From IMG/VR virus record IMGVR_UViG_3300036790_000204, positions 1-42,102 of that record: a stretch of DNA of 42,102 bases, one strand, 5' to 3'. Position 1 is the first letter of the stretch; every line of letters begins with the position of its first letter. Shown here in pieces: positions 29,267 to 35,979 of the stretch. A model generated the notes under the pieces. That model was not told where the DNA came from and searched no databases. It worked only from the letters and a program-made list of their open reading frames with translations. Made by a program: the position numbers and the translations under genes. This DNA comes from a virus.

Positions 29267-29303
29267 CGAGAGCCCGGCAGACGGAATGGCCGCCGGGCTC
29301 TCG
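29267..29303. terminator. Bidirectional terminator between convergent genes
   Basis: CGAGAGCCCGGC (29267-29278) and GCCGGGCTCTCG (29292-29303) are perfectly complementary (12 bp, 13-base loop). It sits between the stop at 29255 (rightward) and the stop at 29311 (leftward), where a shared terminator is expected. Confidence 0.7.
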
Positions 29304-29310
29304 CGCGCGC

Positions 29311-29847
29311 TTACCGCCGGGATCTGCGTGGCTTTGGGACTCCGGGCGCACCCTGACCGGTGCGCCTGGCATCCCACAGTGCCCAGTCTCCCGGCTCGCC
29401 CCCGGCAAGATAGACGCGCTCGGGCAGCCAGCCGAGGTCGGGAACGCCGCCGCGACCGGGCCGCAGCTCGGCGTCTGCGGCCGGCCAGTCATGGTAGCGG
29501 CGCAGCCACCCGGATGATGTCGACGGATCCCGGCCGAGCAGAGCGCCGACCCCGCCGATTGTGAGGTACCGGACGGGCGCGGGCCGGGGGAGCGCGGGCG
29601 GCCGGTCGGGGGCGTTCCGAGCGCCCTGGCCGGGGCGCGAAGCGTTCCACGCTCTCACCTCGGCCTCGCGATCGGGCGACCATCCGCGGTCGAACCCTCC
29701 GTGCCGGCCGGGCTCAAACCGGGCGTCCTCGGCCGGCCAGTCGTCATACCGCTTGAGCAGGACCGACGCTGAGCGCGGCGCGACGCCGCACCACGCCCCG
29801 AACACGGACGCGCCGACGTACACGGCGGCGCCCTGCCTCGCCGTCAT
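29311..29847 (-). CDS. Protein with two tandem HTH-like domains
   Basis: A 178-residue protein from ATG 29847 (ATGA overlap). It consists of two homologous halves. Half 1: YVGASVFGAWCGVAPRSASV, LKRYDDWPAEDARFEPGR, AEVRAWNASRPGQGARN. Half 2: YLTIGGVGALLGRDPSTSSG, LRRYHDWPAADAELRPGR, GDWALWDARRTGQGAPG. Each starts with an AlpA/MerR-like HTH and ends with a conserved R-x-GQGA element. Two HTHs in one chain suggest recognition of a two-part site without dimerisation. Excisionase or regulator roles are both possible. Confidence 0.65.
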   Translation of the reverse strand: MTARQGAAVYVGASVFGAWCGVAPRSASVLLKRYDDWPAEDARFEPGRHGGFDRGWSPDREAEVRAWNASRPGQGARNAPDRPPALPRPAPVRYLTIGGVGALLGRDPSTSSGWLRRYHDWPAADAELRPGRGGVPDLGWLPERVYLAGGEPGDWALWDARRTGQGAPGVPKPRRSRR

Positions 29848-30536
29848 GCGTTGCCCGCGCATGCGGAAGCCAGCAAGGCGCTGCTCATCGCCGCAGCGGC
29901 GGCGGGGCGGCCGGTGTCCGCGAAGCCGCATGCCAGAGCCTCGAGCATGGCGAGCGCGACATGGGGGTCGAGGTCGTGAAGCTCGATGTCGACTTTCGTG
30001 CCCGAGTTGGTGTCGGTGACGTCGGCGTGATGCTTCCATCCGCTGCTAGGGAGCCGGACGCGGATGCTGCCGGGCGTCCTGCCGAATCCGCGCCGTTCGG
30101 AGCCGGGGACGGCGGCCGTGATCTGCGCGGTGATGCGCTCCCGGTCGGCGGCCGCCAGTTTCTCCGCCGTGACGTCGGCGACGGCCTGCTTGAGCAGCGT
30201 CTCGTACCCGGGTAGCAGTCTCCTGCGCAGGTCGGCCGCCGCTTCGCGCGGGTCGCGGCGGAGCGCGATCGTCGCCTCGCATCGTTCGCCGCGCCTCAGC
30301 CGCCAGCTTGGGGGGAACGCGCCGGTGACGCGGACGCGCCCTTCGGCGACGAAGCCGGGGGCGGTGCTGAGGCTGAGGCGGCGGCCGTCGTGGTGCTCTG
30401 CGAAGACCATGGTCGAGGACGGGCCGGGCGAGTACCGCCATCCGTCGCCGAATGCGGCGGCGATCCCGGCGGTGAGGCGGCGTAGCTGGGCGGCGGTGTC
30501 GTATGCGTCGAACTGGGCCAGGCTGATGTTGCGCAT
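29844..30536 (-). CDS. Hypothetical protein
   Basis: A 230-residue protein starting MRNISLAQFDAYDTAAQLRR at ATG 30536, with a run of G ~12 bases upstream. A longer frame exists to 30608 but lies over the promoter, so I reject it. The N-terminal half is beta-rich (STMVFAEHHDGRRLSLST; GRVRVTGAFPP), the middle helical and basic, and the C-terminus contains HHADVTDTNSGTKVDIELHD. No family recognised. It is the first gene of a two-gene leftward operon ending with the double-HTH protein. Confidence 0.55.
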   Translation of the reverse strand: MRNISLAQFDAYDTAAQLRRLTAGIAAAFGDGWRYSPGPSSTMVFAEHHDGRRLSLSTAPGFVAEGRVRVTGAFPPSWRLRRGERCEATIALRRDPREAAADLRRRLLPGYETLLKQAVADVTAEKLAAADRERITAQITAAVPGSERRGFGRTPGSIRVRLPSSGWKHHADVTDTNSGTKVDIELHDLDPHVALAMLEALACGFADTGRPAAAAAMSSALLASACAGNA

Positions 30537-30579
30537 GGGCTGGCGGTCCCCCCCGTAGTGTTGAGTGTTTACAGGGTCA

Positions 30580-30608
30580 AAGTTATGGACCGCGCCAACA
30601 ACTGTCAA
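30580..30608 (-). promoter_or_regulatory. Sigma70-like promoter for 30536-29311
   Basis: On the minus strand TTGACA (30608-30603), a 17-base spacer and TAACTT (30585-30580) make the best consensus promoter I found in the window. It drives the two leftward genes starting at 30536. A consensus promoter facing away from both flanking late blocks is the pattern of genes expressed in the prophage or element state. Confidence 0.65.
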
Positions 30609-30680
30609 CTTAGACGCGCAACACTCCCGAGAGGCACCAGGTCACCACCACAGCGACGCAAACCCCGCACCCGACGCATC

Positions 30681-30917
30681 ATGACCGCCGTGACCGCAGC
30701 AATCGCCGACCTCGCCACCCACCGCAGAAACCGCCTCGAGCAACGCGCCGACCCAACCCACCCAGCACTCCGCTGGACCGCCGGAACCAACACCGAATGG
30801 GCACACCGCCGCCGCCACGACGCAACCGCATGGTGCGGCGCACCCGGCACCCTCACCATCGCCCCCACCGACACCGACCGCTGCCCCGCCTGCTACGGAT
30901 CCAGCCCCGGAAACTAA
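30681..30917 (+). CDS. Small protein with Cys motif
   Basis: A 78-residue protein starting MTAVTAAIADLATHRRNRLE. The C-terminal ATAWCGAPGTLTIAPTDTDR-CPACYG pattern, one Cys then C-x2-C, resembles short actinophage proteins placed before the terminase genes. The coding strand is strikingly C- and A-rich compared with neighbours. Function unknown. Confidence 0.6.
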   Translation: MTAVTAAIADLATHRRNRLEQRADPTHPALRWTAGTNTEWAHRRRHDATAWCGAPGTLTIAPTDTDRCPACYGSSPGN

Positions 30918-30919
30918 CC

Positions 30920-31324
30920 ATGCCCGCCCCCAAACTCACCCCCGAGATCCAACAGGCGATCACCACCGCGATCGCCCAAGGCGCCAACGCAACCCAGGCC
31001 GCCAGAACCGCGGGCATCGGCCGAAGCACCCTCTACACATGGGCACAACAGGGCGCCAGACCCGGCGCCGAGAAAAACCGGCGCGCGATCAGCGAGGCCC
31101 TGGCGCGCGCGCGCGCGGAAAAGTCCCGACGGGCCGTGACCCGCGAGACGATCGCCGACGACCGCGGGCGCACGGTCGGCACCAGGGTCACCAGGCGGCT
31201 CCGGAACGGCGTGACCGAGGTCACCGAGGACTACCAGCGGCCGGACCGCCGCGCGCTCCGCAGGCAGCTCAGGCAAGCCCATCAGGGCGACCCGCTCGAG
31301 GCGCTGTTCGGCGTGACCGCGTGA
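30920..31324 (+). CDS. Helix-turn-helix protein, terminase-small-subunit-like
   Basis: A 134-residue protein starting MPAPKLTPEIQQAITTAIAQ. Residues ~10-45 are a resolvase/terminase-type HTH (GANATQAARTAGIGRSTLYT, WAQQGA), followed by a charged helical C-terminus. Two bases separate it from the previous stop and it ends in a GTGA overlap with a second HTH protein. HTH proteins directly upstream of the large terminase usually recognise packaging sites. Confidence 0.65.
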   Translation: MPAPKLTPEIQQAITTAIAQGANATQAARTAGIGRSTLYTWAQQGARPGAEKNRRAISEALARARAEKSRRAVTRETIADDRGRTVGTRVTRRLRNGVTEVTEDYQRPDRRALRRQLRQAHQGDPLEALFGVTA

Positions 31325-31902
31325 CCGGCCGCCCGAAGCGCCCGAGGTGGCTCACGGCCGACTCCGAGGCCGAGGTGATGGCCTCCGTTGAGTCGGGGAA
31401 CACGATCACGACCGCCGCGGCGGCCGCGGGCATCGACCCGGCCGACCTCTACAAGTGGGCTTCGGAGGCGGTCGCCGACGATCCGGCGTTCGCCCAGTTC
31501 ACCGCGAAACTCAGGACGGCCCGGGCGAAGGCCGAGCAGGTGATGGTGCAGGCGGTGACCGAGGACGCCAAAGGCGGTTTCCTGGTCCGCCGGTACACCA
31601 AGATCTACCCGAACGGCGATGAGGAGACCGACGAGTCGTTCAGCCCGCCGAACGGGCGTATAGGCCTCGAGTGGCTGAAAGCGCGGAACGGCCAGCAGTG
31701 GGGGAAACCCGACATGGCGTCGGACATGCTCGGCGAGGACGCATCGGCGGGGCCGGGCGGCGCGGCGCAGGAGGCGGGGACGATCGAGGCGCTCGCCGCC
31801 CGGCTGCACCAGCTGATGCGGGCGAACGCCGAGGCCGAGGCGCCGCAGGACGGGCCGCCGGCGGTCGCCGGGCAGGTCATCCCACCGGAATCAGGCGCCT
31901 AG
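31321..31902 (+). CDS. Terminase small subunit (probable)
   Basis: A 193-residue protein from GTG 31321. The N-terminus has a terminase-small-type HTH (LTADSEAEVMASVESGNTIT, TAAAAAGIDPADLYKWASEA), then a helical region (TAKLRTARAKAEQVMVQAVT), a beta part with RRYTKIYPNGDEETDESFSP and GLEWLKARNGQQWGK, which is the PDR-like C-terminal feature of phage small terminases. It immediately precedes the large terminase by one base. It would bind the packaging start site and load the large subunit. Confidence 0.75.
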   Translation: MTGRPKRPRWLTADSEAEVMASVESGNTITTAAAAAGIDPADLYKWASEAVADDPAFAQFTAKLRTARAKAEQVMVQAVTEDAKGGFLVRRYTKIYPNGDEETDESFSPPNGRIGLEWLKARNGQQWGKPDMASDMLGEDASAGPGGAAQEAGTIEALAARLHQLMRANAEAEAPQDGPPAVAGQVIPPESGA

Positions 31903-31903
31903 G

Positions 31904-33640
31904 ATGCCCGTTCAGGCTCCGCCCGCGACAGCTCGCGAGGGGGTGAAGTCGACGGCGGCGGCGCGGCTGCTCGCCGACCTGATGGGCGTCGGCCCCGACG
32001 TGCGCCGGGAGTTCATCCGCGGGCTGTCGCTCGCCGAACTGCACCAGGTGCTCATCGCCGCGGACCGGGAGATGGGGACGCCGTACGGGCTGTGGGAGGA
32101 CGACCCGGTCGGGTTCATCGAGGATGTGCTGGACGAGTCGCTGTGGTCGGTGCCGAAGCAGATCATGCGGGCGGTGGCGAGGGAAAAGCGGGTCGCGGTC
32201 CCGTCGTGCTTCGGGTCGAGCAAGTCGCACTCGGCGGCGCGGCTGGCGTTGTGGCGGGCGTTCACGAGCCCGGTCGGGCCGACGCTGATCGTGACGCTGG
32301 CGCCGAAGTGGTCGCACGTCCACCGGCAGCTGTGGCCTGAGATACGCCGGGCGCACGCGAAGGCGCAGCTGCCCGGCGTGGTCGACATGGCGCAGCTCAA
32401 GATCCCGTCGCGGACCGGCGTCGACACGGTGGTGGCGTACGGCAAGGCGGTGCAGCCGTGGGATGAGGCGGCCGTGCAAGGGATTCATGCAGCCCGACTT
32501 CTCCTGATTGTTGACGAGGCGGGCGGTATAGGCCATGTGATCGGCCGGAACCTCCGCGGCATGCTCGTCGGCGAGGGAACCGGGATGCTCGCGATCGGCA
32601 ACCCGCCGACCGATGACGAGTCGGGATGGTTCGAGGGGCTGTGCGCGAACCCCGAGGTGACCACGATCCCGATCAGCGCCTACGCCACCCCGAACCTGTC
32701 CGGGGAGGTGGCGCCGCGGTGCAAGTCGTGCCCGCCGGAGATGCCCCCGCATTCGCTCGCGACGCACCTGGTCGACCAGGCGTGGGTAAGCGAGGCGATC
32801 GCCGACAACGGCGCCGACTCCAATTTCGTGACCGCGAAGGTCCACGCCCGGTTCCCGCAGGGCGGCCCCGACCGGTGCATCCCGTCGGCGTGGATCGAGG
32901 GCGCCTGCGACAGCCCCGAACCCGACGTCGAGCCCGGCAAATCGGCGCGGCTGTGCGACCTCGGGCTGCCCGACGAGACCGAGCCGTGGGTCGTGGCGAT
33001 GGGCGCGTGGGTGCGGCTCGGCGTGGACGTCGCCGCGGACGGCGGCGACTCGTTCGCGATCTCCCGGGTGACCGGCGACCTGGTGCAGCGCACCCACGTC
33101 AGCGCGGGCCCGGCCAACGCGAACGCGGTCGACGTCGCCGGCGTGGTGCTGCGGGAGATCCGCCGCGCCGAGAACCTCCGGCGCAGGCTCGGCACCGTGG
33201 CGCGGGTGCGGGTGAAGATCGACGGCATCGGCGTCGGGTGGGGTGTCTGCGGCGTCCTCACCGCGTGGGCGTCGGAGGGCCTCCACGACGCCGAGATCGT
33301 GCCGGTGATCGTGTCGGAGGGCACCGACCTGCCGCCGGACTCGGCGACGCTGCGCCCGTACCGCAAGCGCGATGAGATGTGGCTGGCCGGCCGCGCGCTG
33401 ATGCAGCCGTCCCAGGCGGCGCCGGACGGGCTGATCAGGCTCCGCTGCGGGGGGAAGGTCGCCGCGCAGCTCCGCGGGCCGTCGATGTCGACCAACATGA
33501 CGGGCTACACGGTGATCGAGTCCAAGAAGTCGATGAAGGCACGCGGGCTGCGGTCGCCCGACGAGGCCGAGTCGGCGCTGCTCGGCCTCTACGAGCCGGG
33601 CGCGAAGAAGCGGAAGACGGCGAAGCTGATCAGCTCGTAG
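31904..33640 (+). CDS. Terminase large subunit
   Basis: A 578-residue protein, usual size. The ATPase domain has a deviant P-loop PSCFGSSKSHS (~100-110), a Walker B LLIVDEAGG (~200-208) with the catalytic Glu, and IGNPPTDDESGWFE as the coupling region. The C-terminal RNase H-like nuclease shows LGVDVAADGGDS (Asp ~372), VRVKIDGIGVGWGV and the terminal SPDEAESALLGLY acidic motif. It cuts concatemeric DNA and pumps it into the prohead through the portal encoded at 35980. The first P-loop Gly is replaced, as in several phage terminases. Confidence 0.88.
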   Translation: MPVQAPPATAREGVKSTAAARLLADLMGVGPDVRREFIRGLSLAELHQVLIAADREMGTPYGLWEDDPVGFIEDVLDESLWSVPKQIMRAVAREKRVAVPSCFGSSKSHSAARLALWRAFTSPVGPTLIVTLAPKWSHVHRQLWPEIRRAHAKAQLPGVVDMAQLKIPSRTGVDTVVAYGKAVQPWDEAAVQGIHAARLLLIVDEAGGIGHVIGRNLRGMLVGEGTGMLAIGNPPTDDESGWFEGLCANPEVTTIPISAYATPNLSGEVAPRCKSCPPEMPPHSLATHLVDQAWVSEAIADNGADSNFVTAKVHARFPQGGPDRCIPSAWIEGACDSPEPDVEPGKSARLCDLGLPDETEPWVVAMGAWVRLGVDVAADGGDSFAISRVTGDLVQRTHVSAGPANANAVDVAGVVLREIRRAENLRRRLGTVARVRVKIDGIGVGWGVCGVLTAWASEGLHDAEIVPVIVSEGTDLPPDSATLRPYRKRDEMWLAGRALMQPSQAAPDGLIRLRCGGKVAAQLRGPSMSTNMTGYTVIESKKSMKARGLRSPDEAESALLGLYEPGAKKRKTAKLISS

Positions 33641-33655
33641 CAAGGGGGGTTGGCG

Positions 33656-33904
33656 TCAGGAACGCGCCGCGGGGCGCGTCGCCCGACGGCGCCTCACCGC
33701 TCGGGCGCAGCTCACCGCCGCCCCCGCGAGCACTATCGCGACGGCGACCGCGAGCGCCGCCGCGATGACGTAAAGCCAGTAGTCGACAACCGCGGTGATC
33801 ACGCCCGCGACCACGATCACGCCGAGAGCCAGCCCGCACCCGGGGCAGCCGCAGCCGGTCGACACCGTGGCCGGCCCGGCGTGCGCCCCCACCCGAACGC
33901 CCAT
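33656..33904 (-). CDS. Small membrane protein, leftward
   Basis: An 82-residue protein from ATG 33904 with GGGAGGG upstream. It has a GCGCPGCG Cys cluster, then two membrane helices (LALGVIVVAGVITAVVDYWL and YVIAAALAVAVAIVLAGAAV), and an Arg-rich tail. It is transcribed against the late genes, so it is probably a moron-type insertion expressed from its own promoter (a weak TAGCGT at ~33945 could serve). Role unknown. Confidence 0.5.
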   Translation of the reverse strand: MGVRVGAHAGPATVSTGCGCPGCGLALGVIVVAGVITAVVDYWLYVIAAALAVAVAIVLAGAAVSCARAVRRRRATRPAARS

Positions 33905-34147
33905 GACAACCCTCCCTGCCGGCGTCGATCGCGCCGACAACTTGACGCTAGCCCCGTGCGCCATGTTGCGAACGGCAGGCGCGCGGACGATCATGAAACT
34001 ACGCACAGCGACATCCACCCCCGGATCGGCTACCCCGGGTGACGGCTCTGCCGCTGGCCCTAGGGAACACGACTCGGCCGCTTACCCACCCCACGGCCGC
34101 CGGGTTCCCCTGACACGCACACGAGGCACTGCGCGCAGGGGGTGGTC

Positions 34148-34771
34148 ATGGCGGAAGCCACGGCAACGAAAACAGCAAGACCAGCGGCCAGGACGACGGC
34201 GAAACCACCGGCGAACCCCACGCCCAGACCGGCGGGGCAGGACAACGGGCACAAGTGGGTCGGCGCCGCGACCGTCACCCTCACCCTGCCCCAGGCGAAG
34301 CGCGCGGACCTGCGCGGCTCGATCCGGGTGCCGGAGGAAACCCGCATCGACATCCTCGAGACCTACTGCAGCATGTGCCGCAAGCCGTTCGACGAGGTGG
34401 CCGACGTCGAGTGCGCGCACCGCAGCGACCCTGAGATGTTCCACGGCGGCCCCATCGGGCAGCGCGCAAAACGCACCGGGCACAGTATGCCGGGCCATGA
34501 CTGCGTCAAACTCGGCTGCAACACGGCAGCTGTCTACGCCGCCCGGCGCGAAGAGGCTGCGCGCCGCAACGGGCTTGCGCCTGATGTCCGCAAGGAACAA
34601 ACGGCAGCGCCCGCCCCGCAAGCTCCAGCCAGTCGGAAGACTACGCGGAAAAGCCGCTCCACTGCTCCCCGCAAAACACCGGCGGCACAGCCTGCGGTAA
34701 TACCAGTGTCGCGTGCTCGGGCGAAAAAGGGCAGTCAGCAGCAGAATCCGCTCGTTCTCTTGCTTTGGTGA
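34148..34771 (+). CDS. Zinc-binding protein, C-terminus possibly altered
   Basis: A 207-residue protein from ATG 34148 (AGGGGG upstream). A low-complexity Lys/Pro/Ala N-terminus precedes a beta part (ATVTLTLPQAKRADLRGSIR) and a zinc-binding domain (YCSMCRKPFDEVADVECAHR...HDCVKLGC). Then follows a basic Ala/Pro tail ending QQNPLVLLLW. The last ~70 bases are less GC-rich than the body and abut the homing endonuclease region, so the original 3' end may have been replaced. The 243 bases before this gene (33905-34147) show no other credible gene. Confidence 0.55.
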   Translation: MAEATATKTARPAARTTAKPPANPTPRPAGQDNGHKWVGAATVTLTLPQAKRADLRGSIRVPEETRIDILETYCSMCRKPFDEVADVECAHRSDPEMFHGGPIGQRAKRTGHSMPGHDCVKLGCNTAAVYAARREEAARRNGLAPDVRKEQTAAPAPQAPASRKTTRKSRSTAPRKTPAAQPAVIPVSRARAKKGSQQQNPLVLLLW

Positions 34772-34808
34772 AACATCATCGATCCCCTAGCCGCGTCTCG
34801 GCCAGCGA

Positions 34809-34820
34809 TAGAATAACCAC
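34809..34820 (+). promoter_or_regulatory. -10 element placed for a leaderless mRNA
   Basis: TAGAAT (34809-34814) ends six bases before ATG 34821, so transcription would begin about at the start codon. There is no Shine-Dalgarno sequence in front of the homing endonuclease gene. No clear -35 (CCTAGC at the expected place). Confidence 0.4.
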
Positions 34821-35894
34821 ATGGGAGGACGACCGCTAAGCGCAGGCCAGATCGCCGAGGTACTGCGGCTGTACGGAGAAGGCCACTCGCAGGATGAAGT
34901 GGCTCAGATAGTAGGGATCACACAATCGGGTGTATATAGGGTTATGAAGCGGAGCGGTGTGCCCGTGCGCCCTCGGCCTCCCCGCCAGCCGCGTGTTAAG
35001 GTCGCCGCCGCCGAACGCCGACCGCGTCCACGGAAGCTCGGCAACGAACAGGCGCAGCGCGTAGTCGCGCTGTATGCCGAGGGCATGACACTCAAGCAGA
35101 TAGCTCCGAAGGTAGGGGTCAGTTGGAGCACAGTGGGTGAAACCCTTCGGCGGGAAGGGGTGACGTTGCGGGGCATCAAGGCGGCTACGCGGAGACTCGC
35201 TGTTGATGAACACGCCTTCGATGTCATCACCCCGGAATCCGCCTACTGGGCCGGTTTTTTCTTCGCTGACGGAACTATCTACAGAGCGCCGGCGGCCAAC
35301 TCAGATCATGTCTGCATCCACATATCGGAATGCGATCGCAAGCATCTAGAGCAGTTCCGCTCATTTCTGGGTTCCAGCCACACGATATATACGAGCCCGG
35401 CGGCCACATTCGTACGTAATGGGCGTACTTACACAGCAAAACCGACCGTCGAATTCAAGGTAGCTTCCGATGCTCTCGCGGATCGCCTTCGGGCGCTCGG
35501 GCGGTACAGCGGCCCTATAGCGGGAGAGCTCACAAGCTCGCGAGATTTCTGGCGCGGAGCCATAGACGGCGACGGTTCCCTCGGAACTTACCCAAACCCA
35601 TACAAGCCGTTGACGACATACCCGCGTATCGAGCTAGTGGGATCCGGCCGACTCCTAGATGAGTTTCTTGCGTTTCTGGATTCGCACGGCCTTGCCGGCC
35701 GCATGACGGTACGGGAACGCAAGGGAGCGAACATGTCTGTCGTGGGCACTTCCGGAACGCTGGTACCCCAGATCGTCGACCTGCTTTACCGAGACGCCAC
35801 AGTGTCCCTCGACCGCAAGGCGCAGCGTGCCGCCGTGATTATTGGGACGCTAACGCCCCGGCATCGGGAAGACGCCTTCGCCGCCATCGCCTAG
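34821..35894 (+). CDS. LAGLIDADG homing endonuclease with two N-terminal HTHs
   Basis: A 357-residue protein. Two HTH motifs come first (AEVLRLYGEGHSQDEVAQIV with GITQSGVYRVMKRSGV; VVALYAEGMTLKQIAPKVGV with SWSTVGETLRREGV), then two LAGLIDADG motifs, YWAGFFFADGTI (~144-155) and FWRGAIDGDGSLGT (~243-256), each with the catalytic acidic residue. GC is visibly lower (about 57%) and codon use differs from neighbours, so it is a recent arrival. It is free-standing between late genes, not inside an intron or intein, and would cleave an allele lacking the insertion near the packaging genes. Confidence 0.88.
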   Translation: MGGRPLSAGQIAEVLRLYGEGHSQDEVAQIVGITQSGVYRVMKRSGVPVRPRPPRQPRVKVAAAERRPRPRKLGNEQAQRVVALYAEGMTLKQIAPKVGVSWSTVGETLRREGVTLRGIKAATRRLAVDEHAFDVITPESAYWAGFFFADGTIYRAPAANSDHVCIHISECDRKHLEQFRSFLGSSHTIYTSPAATFVRNGRTYTAKPTVEFKVASDALADRLRALGRYSGPIAGELTSSRDFWRGAIDGDGSLGTYPNPYKPLTTYPRIELVGSGRLLDEFLAFLDSHGLAGRMTVRERKGANMSVVGTSGTLVPQIVDLLYRDATVSLDRKAQRAAVIIGTLTPRHREDAFAAIA

Positions 35895-35979
35895 GCGACA
35901 GCGCGCCCTGCGACGTTAGCGGCGCTCCCGGCCTAGCCTGCCCCGCAGACCGCACCACGCGAACCCAGGGGAGGCACTG

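Noticed and set aside
29844-30608. Longer start at 30608 for the unknown leftward protein
   Set aside because: It would place the start codon upstream of the -10 element of a consensus promoter; ATG 30536 lies properly downstream.
31877-33643. A 588-codon leftward frame over the large terminase
   Set aside because: Pure antisense shadow of a gene with terminase motifs, Arg/His/Pro-rich.
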